This document shows positions 24,070 through 30,424 of a stretch of DNA of 64,000 nucleotides, piece by piece. Source of the DNA: a virus. The notes under the pieces were generated by a model. That model had not been told where the DNA came from, ran no database searches, and worked only from the letters and a program-made list of their open reading frames with translations. The translations under genes were made by a program, and so were the position numbers. Each line of letters opens with the position of its first letter. The stretch's first letter is position 1. The stretch lies in the IMG/VR virus record IMGVR_UViG_3300017987_000015, positions 1 to 64,000 of that record. One strand, written 5' to 3'.

Positions 24070-24488
24070 TGCAGATATGCCCCCGAGATATCCGCCGTGT
24101 CTGGGAGCACAAACAAGCCCCACCCAGTGCAGCTCTCTCCCGGCTCGATGTAGGGGCTGCAGGTTTTGGCAAATCTGGCACGCCCAGGATGCCCGGCCCA
24201 GCCGGCATATTTGTCGGGATATAGCCGCCCTCCCACAGCCAATTTGGGGAGTGCGGCAGGGCAGCGGCGTTCTGTGTTACTGCAATAAATGTGCACTTGA
24301 ACCCATACGAGCTTCGACCCGCCCTGAGCGACCTTGGCCTTGCCGGCGGTATCAATGTAGCTGCGGCCCTCTTCGATGCCCGCGATGCTCAGCTCCACAC
24401 CTTCCCTGGGTGTACTTTCACAGGCTGTTAGCGCCAAAAGGACGGCCAGTAGCGTTACTAATGCTGCACGTTTTCCCGAGTTCCTCAT
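24066..24488 (-). CDS. Lipoprotein, unknown
   Basis: A 140-aa protein with a lipoprotein signal: basic start MRNSGKRAALVTLLAVLLAL, lipobox LTAC, so Cys23 would carry the lipid. The mature part is about 118 residues with four Cys and a beta-rich look. GGAAGGAGAGGAGTCAA precedes the start. The protein should be anchored to the outer face of a membrane during infection. A role in superinfection exclusion is known for other phage lipoproteins but not shown here. Confidence 0.7.
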   Translation of the reverse strand: MRNSGKRAALVTLLAVLLALTACESTPREGVELSIAGIEEGRSYIDTAGKAKVAQGGSKLVWVQVHIYCSNTERRCPAALPKLAVGGRLYPDKYAGWAGHPGRARFAKTCSPYIEPGESCTGWGLFVLPDTADISGAYLQ

Positions 24489-24538
24489 TTGACTCCTCTC
24501 CTTCCGGCTCTTCGGCCGGGTGCTCGATCTCAGTTGTG

Positions 24539-24778
24539 CTATCCCCGATAGTGCCTTCCCGAATGCCGCATCACACAGAACAGCGGCTCAGCCTGTTTCT
24601 TCAGCAGTTTGTCCCCACTCCGTGCAACCCGTTCATCGCTCCAATCGGACGGCCCGATATAGGCTGCCCAATCGCCACCGTATCCGGCCACCGCTATGAT
24701 CTTGACCGCAAAGGCGTCGTTGTCTTGCACATCACTGGGGGCTGTCGTAACGGGATTCCTGAATTTATATGTGGGCAT
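24539..24778 (-). CDS. Small unknown protein
   Basis: A 79-aa protein from ATG 24778, behind CCCAGGAGGATAGCG, starting MPTYKFRNPVTTAPSDVQDN. The upstream part of the open frame overlaps the neighbouring gene and has no ribosome site. The C-terminus is basic. No family recognised. Confidence 0.5.
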   Translation of the reverse strand: MPTYKFRNPVTTAPSDVQDNDAFAVKIIAVAGYGGDWAAYIGPSDWSDERVARSGDKLLKKQAEPLFCVMRHSGRHYRG

Positions 24779-25103
24779 CGCTATCCTCCTGGGGGCCCAG
24801 AACGACACGGACCCATTTACTTCTGTTTTCTCGTATCCCCTGGATTTGATCAGGGTCCAGGTACCCGCACTTCCGGCACCACGGCCCCCCCGATGTCTCT
24901 TCGATGGGATTCCCCGCACAGTGGGGGCATATGTCCGGCATGCTCTGGATTGCAACCCCGGAGTGCAGGGTTCCGCCCATTTGAAGCAGTCTCTCTGCAA
25001 GCCCCGGATCGAATCCCTGTGTGGGCAGCAGAGTTTTCCCGAATTCTGCCAGCACGTCCTTGAGTAGCCTTGCGCTCTCCTCGACGAATTCAGCCCCTGT
25101 CAT
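24765..25103 (-). CDS. Zinc-ribbon protein
   Basis: A 112-aa protein. Helical first half (FVEESARLLKDVLAEFGKTL), then a zinc ribbon CPHCAGNPIEETSGGPWCRK plus CG. The start is one of three consecutive ATGs after GAGGAGG; I take the third (25103). Function unknown. Confidence 0.55.
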   Translation of the reverse strand: MTGAEFVEESARLLKDVLAEFGKTLLPTQGFDPGLAERLLQMGGTLHSGVAIQSMPDICPHCAGNPIEETSGGPWCRKCGYLDPDQIQGIRENRSKWVRVVLGPQEDSDAHI

Positions 25104-25536
25104 CATCATCCTCCTCAGATGGGCCGGCCCCAGCGCGCTCCGCTTGCAGAATCTGGTGGATCTCTTCGCCCTTCCTCTTACATTCCTCCAGAAAGCTCGG
25201 CCTATCGTGCAGTACCAGCACAGCGACAAGATCCCCGGCCAACTCCCTGGCCGCTTCCGGACTGAACACGATCGCGCCGATGGGCCCCTCCTCGGGGGTA
25301 ATCGCCACATTGTTCCCGTAGTGGCAAGTGATGATGTCTTCTTTGTCCAATTTGATGATTACAAGCATTGGTTCTTTTGCCTCCTCGTCTACAATTAGGG
25401 AGACCACCAGCAGCCCCCCTACCACGAAGAGCAGCAGGGCTGCCTCTGCGGGGCCGAATCTCTCCAGGATCCCCCCTACCAGAAACCCGGCAAGCACTAG
25501 GGCTATACGAATAAAAATGTCCCAAGCTCTGCACAT
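25090..25536 (-). CDS. Membrane protein with two N-terminal spans
   Basis: A 148-aa protein from ATG 25536 after CAGAGGAGCGCTT. Two hydrophobic segments (about residues 8-25 and 33-52) are followed by an about 90-residue acidic cytoplasmic domain with KRKGEEIHQILQAERAGAG and a poly-Asp end. No family recognised. It could act at the host membrane during early infection. Confidence 0.55.
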   Translation of the reverse strand: MCRAWDIFIRIALVLAGFLVGGILERFGPAEAALLLFVVGGLLVVSLIVDEEAKEPMLVIIKLDKEDIITCHYGNNVAITPEEGPIGAIVFSPEAARELAGDLVAVLVLHDRPSFLEECKRKGEEIHQILQAERAGAGPSEEDDDDRG

Positions 25537-25802
25537 AAGCGCTCCTCTGTATCCCACGCCTCGGCGGCCCGGATCCTGGCCCGGTCCAGACGCAATCGAG
25601 CATCGATGGCCCCTATCGGATCGTCCAAAATACGGGCATTCTCCACGGCCAACATCTCCTCGACAGTGCGGCCAGCAATGAACCGGGCATACTTGGCATC
25701 CAGCCGGCACCGCTTGTCTATTTCCATAACAGTCTGGAGCTCTCCCCCATTTAGGCAGGGCTCGACCAGACGATCGACCCATTCCCTCAAACCGCCATTC
25801 AT
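25503..25802 (-). CDS. Unknown helical protein
   Basis: A 99-aa protein. ATG 25802 overlaps the upstream stop as ATGA, with GGAGGGGGAATGC as ribosome site (inside the preceding small gene). Mostly helical, with paired charges (DAKYARFIAGRTVEEMLAVE). No family recognised. Confidence 0.55.
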   Translation of the reverse strand: MNGGLREWVDRLVEPCLNGGELQTVMEIDKRCRLDAKYARFIAGRTVEEMLAVENARILDDPIGAIDARLRLDRARIRAAEAWDTEERLCAELGTFLFV

Positions 25803-25915
25803 CTTAGCATTCCCCCTCCAAATAACAACACAGCTAGGAGGCCCAGGGTGAGACCGGCCAGCACCACAAGTGCCAAGGGCCCGCAACCGCAACCAGAATA
25901 GCCCTGCTGTGCCAT
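25799..25915 (-). CDS. 38-aa membrane peptide
   Basis: A short frame from ATG 25915 to TGA 25799 encodes MAQQGYSGCGCG followed by a hydrophobic span (PLALVVLAGLTLGLLAVLLF) and a short end. It fits exactly between two genes with a 3-nt gap upstream and an ATGA overlap downstream. Its Gly/Cys start and single span resemble tiny bacterial membrane peptides. Function unknown. Confidence 0.5.
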   Translation of the reverse strand: MAQQGYSGCGCGPLALVVLAGLTLGLLAVLLFGGGMLR

Positions 25916-25918
25916 ATC

Positions 25919-26278
25919 TCATAACCCCACTTCTGTTCCCGATTTAGCCGATGTGGGCTCTCCCACCAGCTCCCTCAAAGCACACCAAGGGCAGTTCATG
26001 CCAACGCACACGCTACGCCCACAGACCGGGCAGGTCTGGATGCCCCCGCCTGGGTGCAGCATCTCTTTTATGGCCTCTTGAATTGCGGGGCAGTCGTCAT
26101 CAGGCTCGGCCAGACAGATAAAGATGGTCTGTGTCCTCCTGGTGATCCGGCCGCTTTCCAGCTTTGTGATTTCACACCTGCAGAGATGCGGGCAGTTTTC
26201 GCAGGGCGGCATCCGGTCTGGGTCCGGCCCTCCCACATCGGTTGCCTCTGGGGGGCTCAGTGGCTGTGGCTTGCACAT
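25919..26278 (-). CDS. Cys-rich zinc protein
   Basis: A 119-aa protein with CENCPHLCRCE near residue 26 and CPVCGRSVCVGMNCPWC near residue 83, enough for two zinc sites. GAGGAGGGCGGATAA precedes the start. Part of the series of small zinc proteins in the early arm; target unknown. Confidence 0.6.
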   Translation of the reverse strand: MCKPQPLSPPEATDVGGPDPDRMPPCENCPHLCRCEITKLESGRITRRTQTIFICLAEPDDDCPAIQEAIKEMLHPGGGIQTCPVCGRSVCVGMNCPWCALRELVGEPTSAKSGTEVGL

Positions 26279-26291
26279 TTATCCGCCCTCC

Positions 26292-26561
26292 TCAAATTGG
26301 GGCGTACTCCCGATCCACCTGTCCACCAGACACATCCTCCGATTTGGTGAATCCCCTGGAATTGGATTCCAGAACCTCGGCCCCATCCACCGACTCGAGG
26401 ATAGCATCTTTGCACTCGCGGCACACGGGGATGGTGGCCTCATACCCATTGTCGTCGAAGAAATGGACAATGTGCTTGGCTACCCGCCCGCAAATCTTCT
26501 TGTTCCTATAGTGCCGGCATCTCGCTTTTCGATGGGGACGTCTGCGCCCAATGGTATTCAT
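26292..26561 (-). CDS. Small basic Cys/His protein
   Basis: An 89-aa protein. ATG 26561 overlaps the upstream stop as ATGA and follows AGGAAGTGCG. Basic N-terminus (MNTIGRRRPHRKARCRHYRN) and CRECKD in the middle, so possibly metal- and nucleic-acid-binding. No family recognised. Confidence 0.55.
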   Translation of the reverse strand: MNTIGRRRPHRKARCRHYRNKKICGRVAKHIVHFFDDNGYEATIPVCRECKDAILESVDGAEVLESNSRGFTKSEDVSGGQVDREYAPI

Positions 26562-26851
26562 ACGCACTTCCTATCTAGTTGTAGGGCCAGAGTGCTGGCC
26601 GTAATCAAAGCCACCCCGAGTTGGGCAGCCTCGTCCGCCGGCATCGGTCCAAAGGCATAGTAGTTGACTTCCGCCGGGGGCTGCTCCTTCCCGGCTATCG
26701 CTTCGGAGAGATTCTCCCGCTTGCGGACCCAGATGTGCTCCTTGAACCCTTCATCCTCGGGCTCCCGGTAGGCGTCGATCGAAATAAGGGTAATACGGAG
26801 GGAGCTCCCTTCCCTATCTGTGCCTAGGTTTTCGGTTTTTTGCACCTTCAT
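26558..26851 (-). CDS. Unknown protein
   Basis: A 97-aa protein from ATG 26851 after CAGGAGGAGCACAG. Mixed alpha/beta with SLRITLISIDAYREPEDEGF in the N-terminal half and an Ala/Leu-rich C-terminal helix. No family recognised. Confidence 0.55.
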   Translation of the reverse strand: MKVQKTENLGTDREGSSLRITLISIDAYREPEDEGFKEHIWVRKRENLSEAIAGKEQPPAEVNYYAFGPMPADEAAQLGVALITASTLALQLDRKCV

Positions 26852-26877
26852 CTGTGCTCCTCCTGGATGGTGTTCCT

Positions 26878-26991
26878 TTAGTCGTCGTCGTCGTCGCTTC
26901 CAAACATCGCCTCGTCGGCCGCGGCAATGGTCTCTTCGGCTGACTAGATCTCAGCCTGTAGCTCGTCATTTGTTGGTGGATCCGGCAGCAC
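26878..26991 (-). pseudogene. Small acidic reading frame interrupted by an in-frame TAG
   Basis: GTG 26991 lies directly after the TAG of the upstream gene and behind a GGGGGTGAT-type ribosome site. It reads VLPDPPTNDELQAEI, then TAG (26944-26946), then 21 codons (SAEETIAAADEAMFGSDDDD and D) to TAA at 26878. Both halves are acidic and helical, as if one 37-codon gene had been broken. TAG serves as a normal stop elsewhere (for example dnaB), so code change is unlikely. Read-through, decay or a sequence error are the options. Confidence 0.45.
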
Positions 26992-27363
26992 CTATATCAC
27001 CCCCTTTCCTAACCCCTCTTTGGATCGATCCTTCACCTGCAGGCACTTGTACAGAAGCTTGGGGATATCGTATCCCACCTCCTGTCCGCCGATGCGGAAC
27101 CAGAGGGCATACTCGTCTTTGGGATTCTTAAGTTTGGCGTAGCAGCCCCCGCGCTTGCGTCTGGAGAAATGCCTCACGCTGTGGCGTTTGTAGAGGATGT
27201 CATCAATGTGGCGATCAATGAATGCCCGCAAGGCCATGGTGCCTTCTGAGAAGACATAGAATCTGAGCAATGCCTTCTTCAGTTGGCCGGCCTGACGGGC
27301 ACTCAGTACATCCAGATCCAGCAGGGCGTCCAGGCCCCTAGGTGTTCCGTTGGGATCACTCAC
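26992..27363 (-). CDS. Basic protein, unknown
   Basis: A 123-aa protein. GTG 27363 overlaps the upstream stop as GTGA, second gene behind promoter P4. It has a helical N-terminus (DALLDLDVLSARQAGQLKKA) and a strongly basic middle (RHSVRHFSRRKRGGCYAKLK). It may bind nucleic acid. No family recognised. Confidence 0.6.
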   Translation of the reverse strand: MSDPNGTPRGLDALLDLDVLSARQAGQLKKALLRFYVFSEGTMALRAFIDRHIDDILYKRHSVRHFSRRKRGGCYAKLKNPKDEYALWFRIGGQEVGYDIPKLLYKCLQVKDRSKEGLGKGVI

Positions 27364-27914
27364 AGCAGCGGCCCGTAACCCGAGTCGTTCAGATCGTCCA
27401 TTACGTCGTCGTAGGCGCTAATGGCCCATTTTTGGGTTCGTCCTCGATCGGTCACGGTCCTCAAAACCCGGTCGCGGGCAATGCCCAGACCGATAGCCGC
27501 AGTGATCCATCCGTAGATGGCATCCCACTTCGCACGCTTGACTGCGGGCAGGGTGCCTCCGGAGCACTCCGGGCAGGTGTCTACGCTCAACACGGCCCCG
27601 ATGACATCAACTGTGGGGCGGTTCTCCTTCAGGAAGGCATCACACAAAGCGCTGAGTGCATGATCGTGGTCGAGCACGAACTCACGCCCGCACTCTTTGC
27701 ACTGGCACTCAATGCCCTCCTCCCTCGACTGCCGCAAGAAGTCCACGGCGTTGACGAATTCGCCTACCGTGTCTGCCATAGAGCGGGTCTCCTCGTCGAA
27801 CTCGGCAGCGTCGCCCCGAAACCCGCAAGTACCACAAGCCCAATCCTGGTGGAGATTGTTGGTCTCTCTGACGTTCGCGCTCTTGCACTTCGGGCAGCTT
27901 ATCTTGCTCATCAT
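27360..27914 (-). CDS. Zinc-binding early protein behind P4
   Basis: A 184-aa protein, first gene behind promoter module P4. It begins with a zinc ribbon (CPKCKSANV, CGTCGFRG) and has a second Cys set (CQCKECGRE, CPECSGG). The remainder is helical and acidic. GAGGAGGCAC precedes the double ATG. Its leader is nearly identical to that of the gene behind P1, and its layout recalls the gene behind P3. Probably among the first proteins made; function unknown. Confidence 0.7.
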   Translation of the reverse strand: MMSKISCPKCKSANVRETNNLHQDWACGTCGFRGDAAEFDEETRSMADTVGEFVNAVDFLRQSREEGIECQCKECGREFVLDHDHALSALCDAFLKENRPTVDVIGAVLSVDTCPECSGGTLPAVKRAKWDAIYGWITAAIGLGIARDRVLRTVTDRGRTQKWAISAYDDVMDDLNDSGYGPLL

Positions 27915-27962
27915 GTGCCTCCTCAGGGCCGTGCTCTAGATCGTGCAGCCCAATCCTCGATG

Positions 27963-27982
27963 CGGGATCTCTCCCACACCCC
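27963..27982 (-). other. 5'-end hairpin of the P4 transcript
   Basis: On the minus strand, TGTGGGA and TCCCGCA pair around GAGA. Compared with the P1 hairpin, one G-C pair is replaced by A-U and another by a G-U wobble. Pairing is thus kept in the RNA but not on the DNA plus strand. This supports a real RNA structure at the start of the transcript. Confidence 0.55.
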
Positions 27983-27983
27983 T

Positions 27984-28052
27984 ATTAAACCACACCGGAG
28001 GGCCCCGCACAAATGTCGGGTGTCATACGCTGGACATAACAGGTATCATATG
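27984..28052 (-). promoter_or_regulatory. Leftward promoter and operator module P4
   Basis: Minus-strand -35 TTGTGC (28007-28012), 17-nt spacer, -10 TTTAAT (27984-27989) preceded by TGTGG. The near operator half-site GTGTCA is kept, but the far arm is degenerate (TAACAG). ATATGATACCTGTTA lies farther upstream. This is the first leftward promoter at the switch between arms, facing P5. Confidence 0.8.
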
Positions 28053-28069
28053 TGCCATGTTATGGTTGG

Positions 28070-28116
28070 AAGGGTGTCATGTGACACTTGCGCTTCGAGT
28101 TGGGCTGTGGTTTAAT
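28070..28116 (+). promoter_or_regulatory. Rightward divergent promoter P5 with operator
   Basis: -35 TTGCGC (28088-28093), 17-nt spacer, -10 TTTAAT (28111-28116) preceded by TGTGG, the same form as the leftward modules. A palindrome GTGTCA-TG-TGACAC (28074-28087) abuts the -35. A GGGGGG-AGCAA-CCCCCC hairpin (28118-28134) follows the -10. It drives the winged-helix and MazG-like genes. Confidence 0.8.
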
Positions 28117-28171
28117 GGGGGGGAGCAACCCCCCGGCCCTGATCGGGCCCAAAATGAACAAGGAGGAGGCT

Positions 28172-28546
28172 GTGGCATCTGACGAGTTTAATTTCACCTG
28201 GGGTCTACACCTCCTGGACGAGCTGGGGTACGTGCAGCTATTTGTATTCATGCTGCGGGCATACTCTCAGCTCGGGATTACCAGGACGGAGATGCTGCTC
28301 TTGAGCCATCTTGCCAGTTATCACTACAACAGTCCGGCGGGAGAGAGCCGGCCGTCGCTGACGACGGTAGCAAGGGAGATGGGCTACAGGAGCAGGGTTT
28401 CCGTTTCCAGGTTAGTGTCATCCCTGAAGGAGAAGGGAATGCTAGTGGTACACGAACGACCGGGGAAGCCGTCGATCTATGATGCCTCCCCGTTCGCCAG
28501 AGCAGCGTTGCGCAAATTTCTCAGGCTGCACAAGGAGGAGCTATGA
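28172..28546 (+). CDS. Winged-helix DNA-binding regulator
   Basis: About 124 aa from GTG 28172, which has AAGGAGGAGG ahead; ATG 28154 would add six residues but lies before that site. Residues about 35-110 form a winged helix: ITRTEMLLLSHLASYHY, a recognition helix area SLTTVAREMGYRSRVSVSRL, then a wing KGMLVVHERPGKPSIYD. It is the first gene behind P5 and sits beside the operator palindromes. It is thus the best candidate for the protein that binds the repeated TGTCA/TGACA sites, including its own promoter. This link is inference. Confidence 0.7.
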   Translation: MASDEFNFTWGLHLLDELGYVQLFVFMLRAYSQLGITRTEMLLLSHLASYHYNSPAGESRPSLTTVAREMGYRSRVSVSRLVSSLKEKGMLVVHERPGKPSIYDASPFARAALRKFLRLHKEEL

Positions 28547-29169
28547 CCGAAGATACCGCGAGTACCAAGGAGAGGGCGGCAAAGGTTCTGCGCGTTTTGG
28601 CCCGATCGATGAAGCAGGGGACCCTCTGCCTATCGGTGTGCAATAGTGTCTCCCCCCTGAACCAATTGGGAGAAACCGCCGGGGGCATAGAAGAAATAGC
28701 CGGCTTGCTGGAGGAAGGATGCCCCCACAAGGACGAGACGGCCGCACTGCTGCACGAAGCTGCCGATCTCCTAAATGTGCTCATCCTAAAGGAACGAGTG
28801 GAGGAGGGGGATCAGGAGAACAGGGCCCGATCCCTGATGTACCGGCTCCGGAAAAGGGCAAAGCGCGGGGGAGGGCGAGATCACGGAACTATTTCCAAGA
28901 CCACCGGGCAGGGGCAGCCTGTTGCGTCGATGGAGCGGGTGCTATCGCTGGTTCGCGAGGAGCGGGCCAGACAGGTGCACCTATGGGGCGATGAAGACCG
29001 ATCGGACGGTTGGTGGAGGATGATTCTGGACGAGGAACTGGGGGAGGCGGCTAGGATATGGCTGGAGGAAACCTATGATGCCCAGCCGGCCGCGTGGTTC
29101 AGGGAGATGGTCCAGGCAGCGGCTGTCCTGGTGGCGTGGTTGGAGCACAGACTCAATCGGGCTGGATAG
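28543..29169 (+). CDS. MazG-like nucleotide pyrophosphohydrolase
   Basis: A 208-aa protein. The N-terminal about 110 residues are helical and charged and unrecognised. Residues about 133-205 match the phage MazG-like pattern: VREERARQVHLWGDED, ILDEELGEAARIWLEE, MVQAAAVLVAWLEHRL. The EExxE helix should bind Mg, and the reaction would be NTP or dNTP to the monophosphate. In Z-genome phages a MazG-family enzyme (MazZ) makes dGMP for PurZ, so this is a candidate partner of the PurA/PurZ-like enzyme. The ATG overlaps the regulator stop and has GGAGGAGCT before it. Confidence 0.7.
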   Translation: MTEDTASTKERAAKVLRVLARSMKQGTLCLSVCNSVSPLNQLGETAGGIEEIAGLLEEGCPHKDETAALLHEAADLLNVLILKERVEEGDQENRARSLMYRLRKRAKRGGGRDHGTISKTTGQGQPVASMERVLSLVREERARQVHLWGDEDRSDGWWRMILDEELGEAARIWLEETYDAQPAAWFREMVQAAAVLVAWLEHRLNRAG

Positions 29170-29172
29170 AGG

Positions 29173-29214
29173 TGTATACTCCCGTATACAATAGGTGTAT
29201 ACTCCCGTATACAC
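29173..29214. promoter_or_regulatory. Two tandem perfect palindromes, likely operators
   Basis: TGTATAC-TCCC-GTATACA (29173-29190) and GTGTATAC-TCCC-GTATACAC (29195-29214) have 7- and 8-bp perfect arms, identical spacers and centres 23 bp apart, about two helical turns. This suits cooperative binding of a dimeric repressor or activator just before the next gene. In RNA they could also form two hairpins. Confidence 0.65.
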
Positions 29215-29221
29215 GAAGAAC

Positions 29222-29530
29222 ATGAAAAAGAATCCGATTCTTCACCGAAGAAATCGCCCCCTTACGGGGGAATCTTTCCAAGCGCTGCCCCTGCTGGAGA
29301 TAGATATAGAGCTTGCAGACCGGTTTGGGCCGATGGCCTTGCAGATGGCCAAACTGGCCGGTGGGTGTGGCCTATCAGAGGAGGGCCGGCAAGCAGTCCT
29401 GGAGATCGTAGACGGCTTACACCCTGGTACAGCGGCCGCCGCTCAGCTCCTCGTTGAGTGGGTCGGCTCCTCTAAGGAAATCCTCCCGCTGCCTCTGGAG
29501 GACCAGAAGGAGGGGTATCTGAATACTTGA
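29222..29530 (+). CDS. Unknown protein between the operators and late promoter
   Basis: A 102-aa protein from ATG 29222 (weak GAAG site). A GTG start at 29195 would lie inside the palindrome and is unlikely. Basic N-terminus MKKNPILHRRNRPLTGESFQ, then a helical hydrophobic body (GPMALQMAKLAGGCGLSEEG). Its stop overlaps the -35 box of P6. It might be the regulator that binds the tandem palindromes, but no DNA-binding motif is clear. Confidence 0.5.
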   Translation: MKKNPILHRRNRPLTGESFQALPLLEIDIELADRFGPMALQMAKLAGGCGLSEEGRQAVLEIVDGLHPGTAAAAQLLVEWVGSSKEILPLPLEDQKEGYLNT

Positions 29531-29555
29531 CAAAGAGGCCGAGCTGTGGTATAAT
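29527..29555 (+). promoter_or_regulatory. Consensus sigma70 promoter P6 for late genes
   Basis: TTGACA (29527-29532), 17-nt spacer, TATAAT (29550-29555): a perfect match to the bacterial consensus, with TGTGG before the -10 as in P1-P5. It lacks the TGTCA/TGACA operator of the others. It is the only good rightward promoter seen before the terminase and the 34 kb of late genes. Confidence 0.88.
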
Positions 29556-29821
29556 GGGGGTACCCTGAGGCCGGCCCGTCCTCAGGGTGGCTCGGAGAAG
29601 CTTCGCGCTTGATTCCGTGTCTCCTCCTGGACGGGGGCCCGGGGCCTTTAAACCGTCCCGGGCCCCTGACAGAGCGGATGGGCGAGGACTTTTTTGAAAA
29701 GAGTGTGGGTGCGCTGCGATAGACAAAGGGTGCAGCGTTTGGCAGGTCTGGTGGGAAGGCCAGCCGGGAAGTAACACCTCGTGGCGGATTCGGCCCTGAT
29801 CGTTGGGGAAATGGAGACTCG
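29556..29821 (+). other. Structured 5' leader of the late transcript
   Basis: Non-coding 266 nt between P6 and the terminase. The expected start is followed at once by a hairpin ACCCTGAGG/CCTCAGGGT (29562-29588). A second is GGGGCCCGGG/CCCGGGCCCC (29634-29666), and a T6 run lies at 29690-29695. A 14-codon frame (29679-29723) has no good ribosome site. The arrangement could be an antitermination or attenuation leader; nothing else coding is visible here. Confidence 0.5.
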
Positions 29822-30424
29822 GTGGCCCTTTGGAGGGAAGACCGGCCCCTAGATCGGATACGGGGAACAGATGAGCGCAGAGGGGAGACAAGGAGAGCCA
29901 ACGCGGCGCTCCGTGAGTATGCGCTTATGGGTCCCGGCAGGTCTCTACTGAAGCTGCATGCCAGATTCCGGGCTATCCCCAAGAAGAATGCCCCTCAACC
30001 GCCCACGCGTCGTCTGTCAACTCTCAAACTGTGGTCAACCAAATATGACTGGGTTGCCAGGGTCAACCGGTGGGGCAAAATCCGCTGGGAGACCCGGCGT
30101 CGTGCTATACTCGAATCCGATTGGGAGGATGGGAGGGCCCTGAGGGAGAAGGCCCTGAAACTGTTAGAGGGTATAGATGGGAGCTCCCTTTCCCAGGTTG
30201 TGGAAGCGATCCAGGTTGCCAGCAAACTGCAGCGCATGGCCACCGATGAGCCGACAGACAAGGTGGAGGTGGCCCTGACTGGGCAGGCCCTGGATGGGGT
30301 GATTGAGAGAGAGATAGCCCGGCTTCTGGAGGAAATGGGTGATGGATTGGGTGTAGAGGTGAGCCTAGAGGATGTCTTACCAGGGGGGAACAACCGCGAT
30401 ATCTCCAAACTATCGACCGGGTGA
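29822..30424 (+). CDS. terS: Terminase small subunit
   Basis: A 200-aa protein. After a basic N-terminus comes a helix-turn-helix-like part with LSTLKLWSTKYDWVARVNRW, the pattern common at the end of the DNA-binding domain of small terminases. Long helices (ALREKALKLLEGI, LSQVVEAIQVASKLQRMATD) and an acidic tail follow. GTG 29822 has GGAGACTC upstream. It overlaps the large terminase by 53 nt. The protein should recognise the packaging site and form a ring that feeds DNA to TerL. Confidence 0.75.
   Translation: MALWREDRPLDRIRGTDERRGETRRANAALREYALMGPGRSLLKLHARFRAIPKKNAPQPPTRRLSTLKLWSTKYDWVARVNRWGKIRWETRRRAILESDWEDGRALREKALKLLEGIDGSSLSQVVEAIQVASKLQRMATDEPTDKVEVALTGQALDGVIEREIARLLEEMGDGLGVEVSLEDVLPGGNNRDISKLSTG

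Noticed and set aside
26944-26946. Reassignment of TAG as a sense codon
   Set aside because: Clear genes such as the helicase end in TAG with the next start directly after it, so TAG acts as a normal stop in this phage.
29171-29214. A short CRISPR array
   Set aside because: Only two copies, no spacer-length gap and perfect palindromes within each unit; this fits operators, and there are no cas genes.
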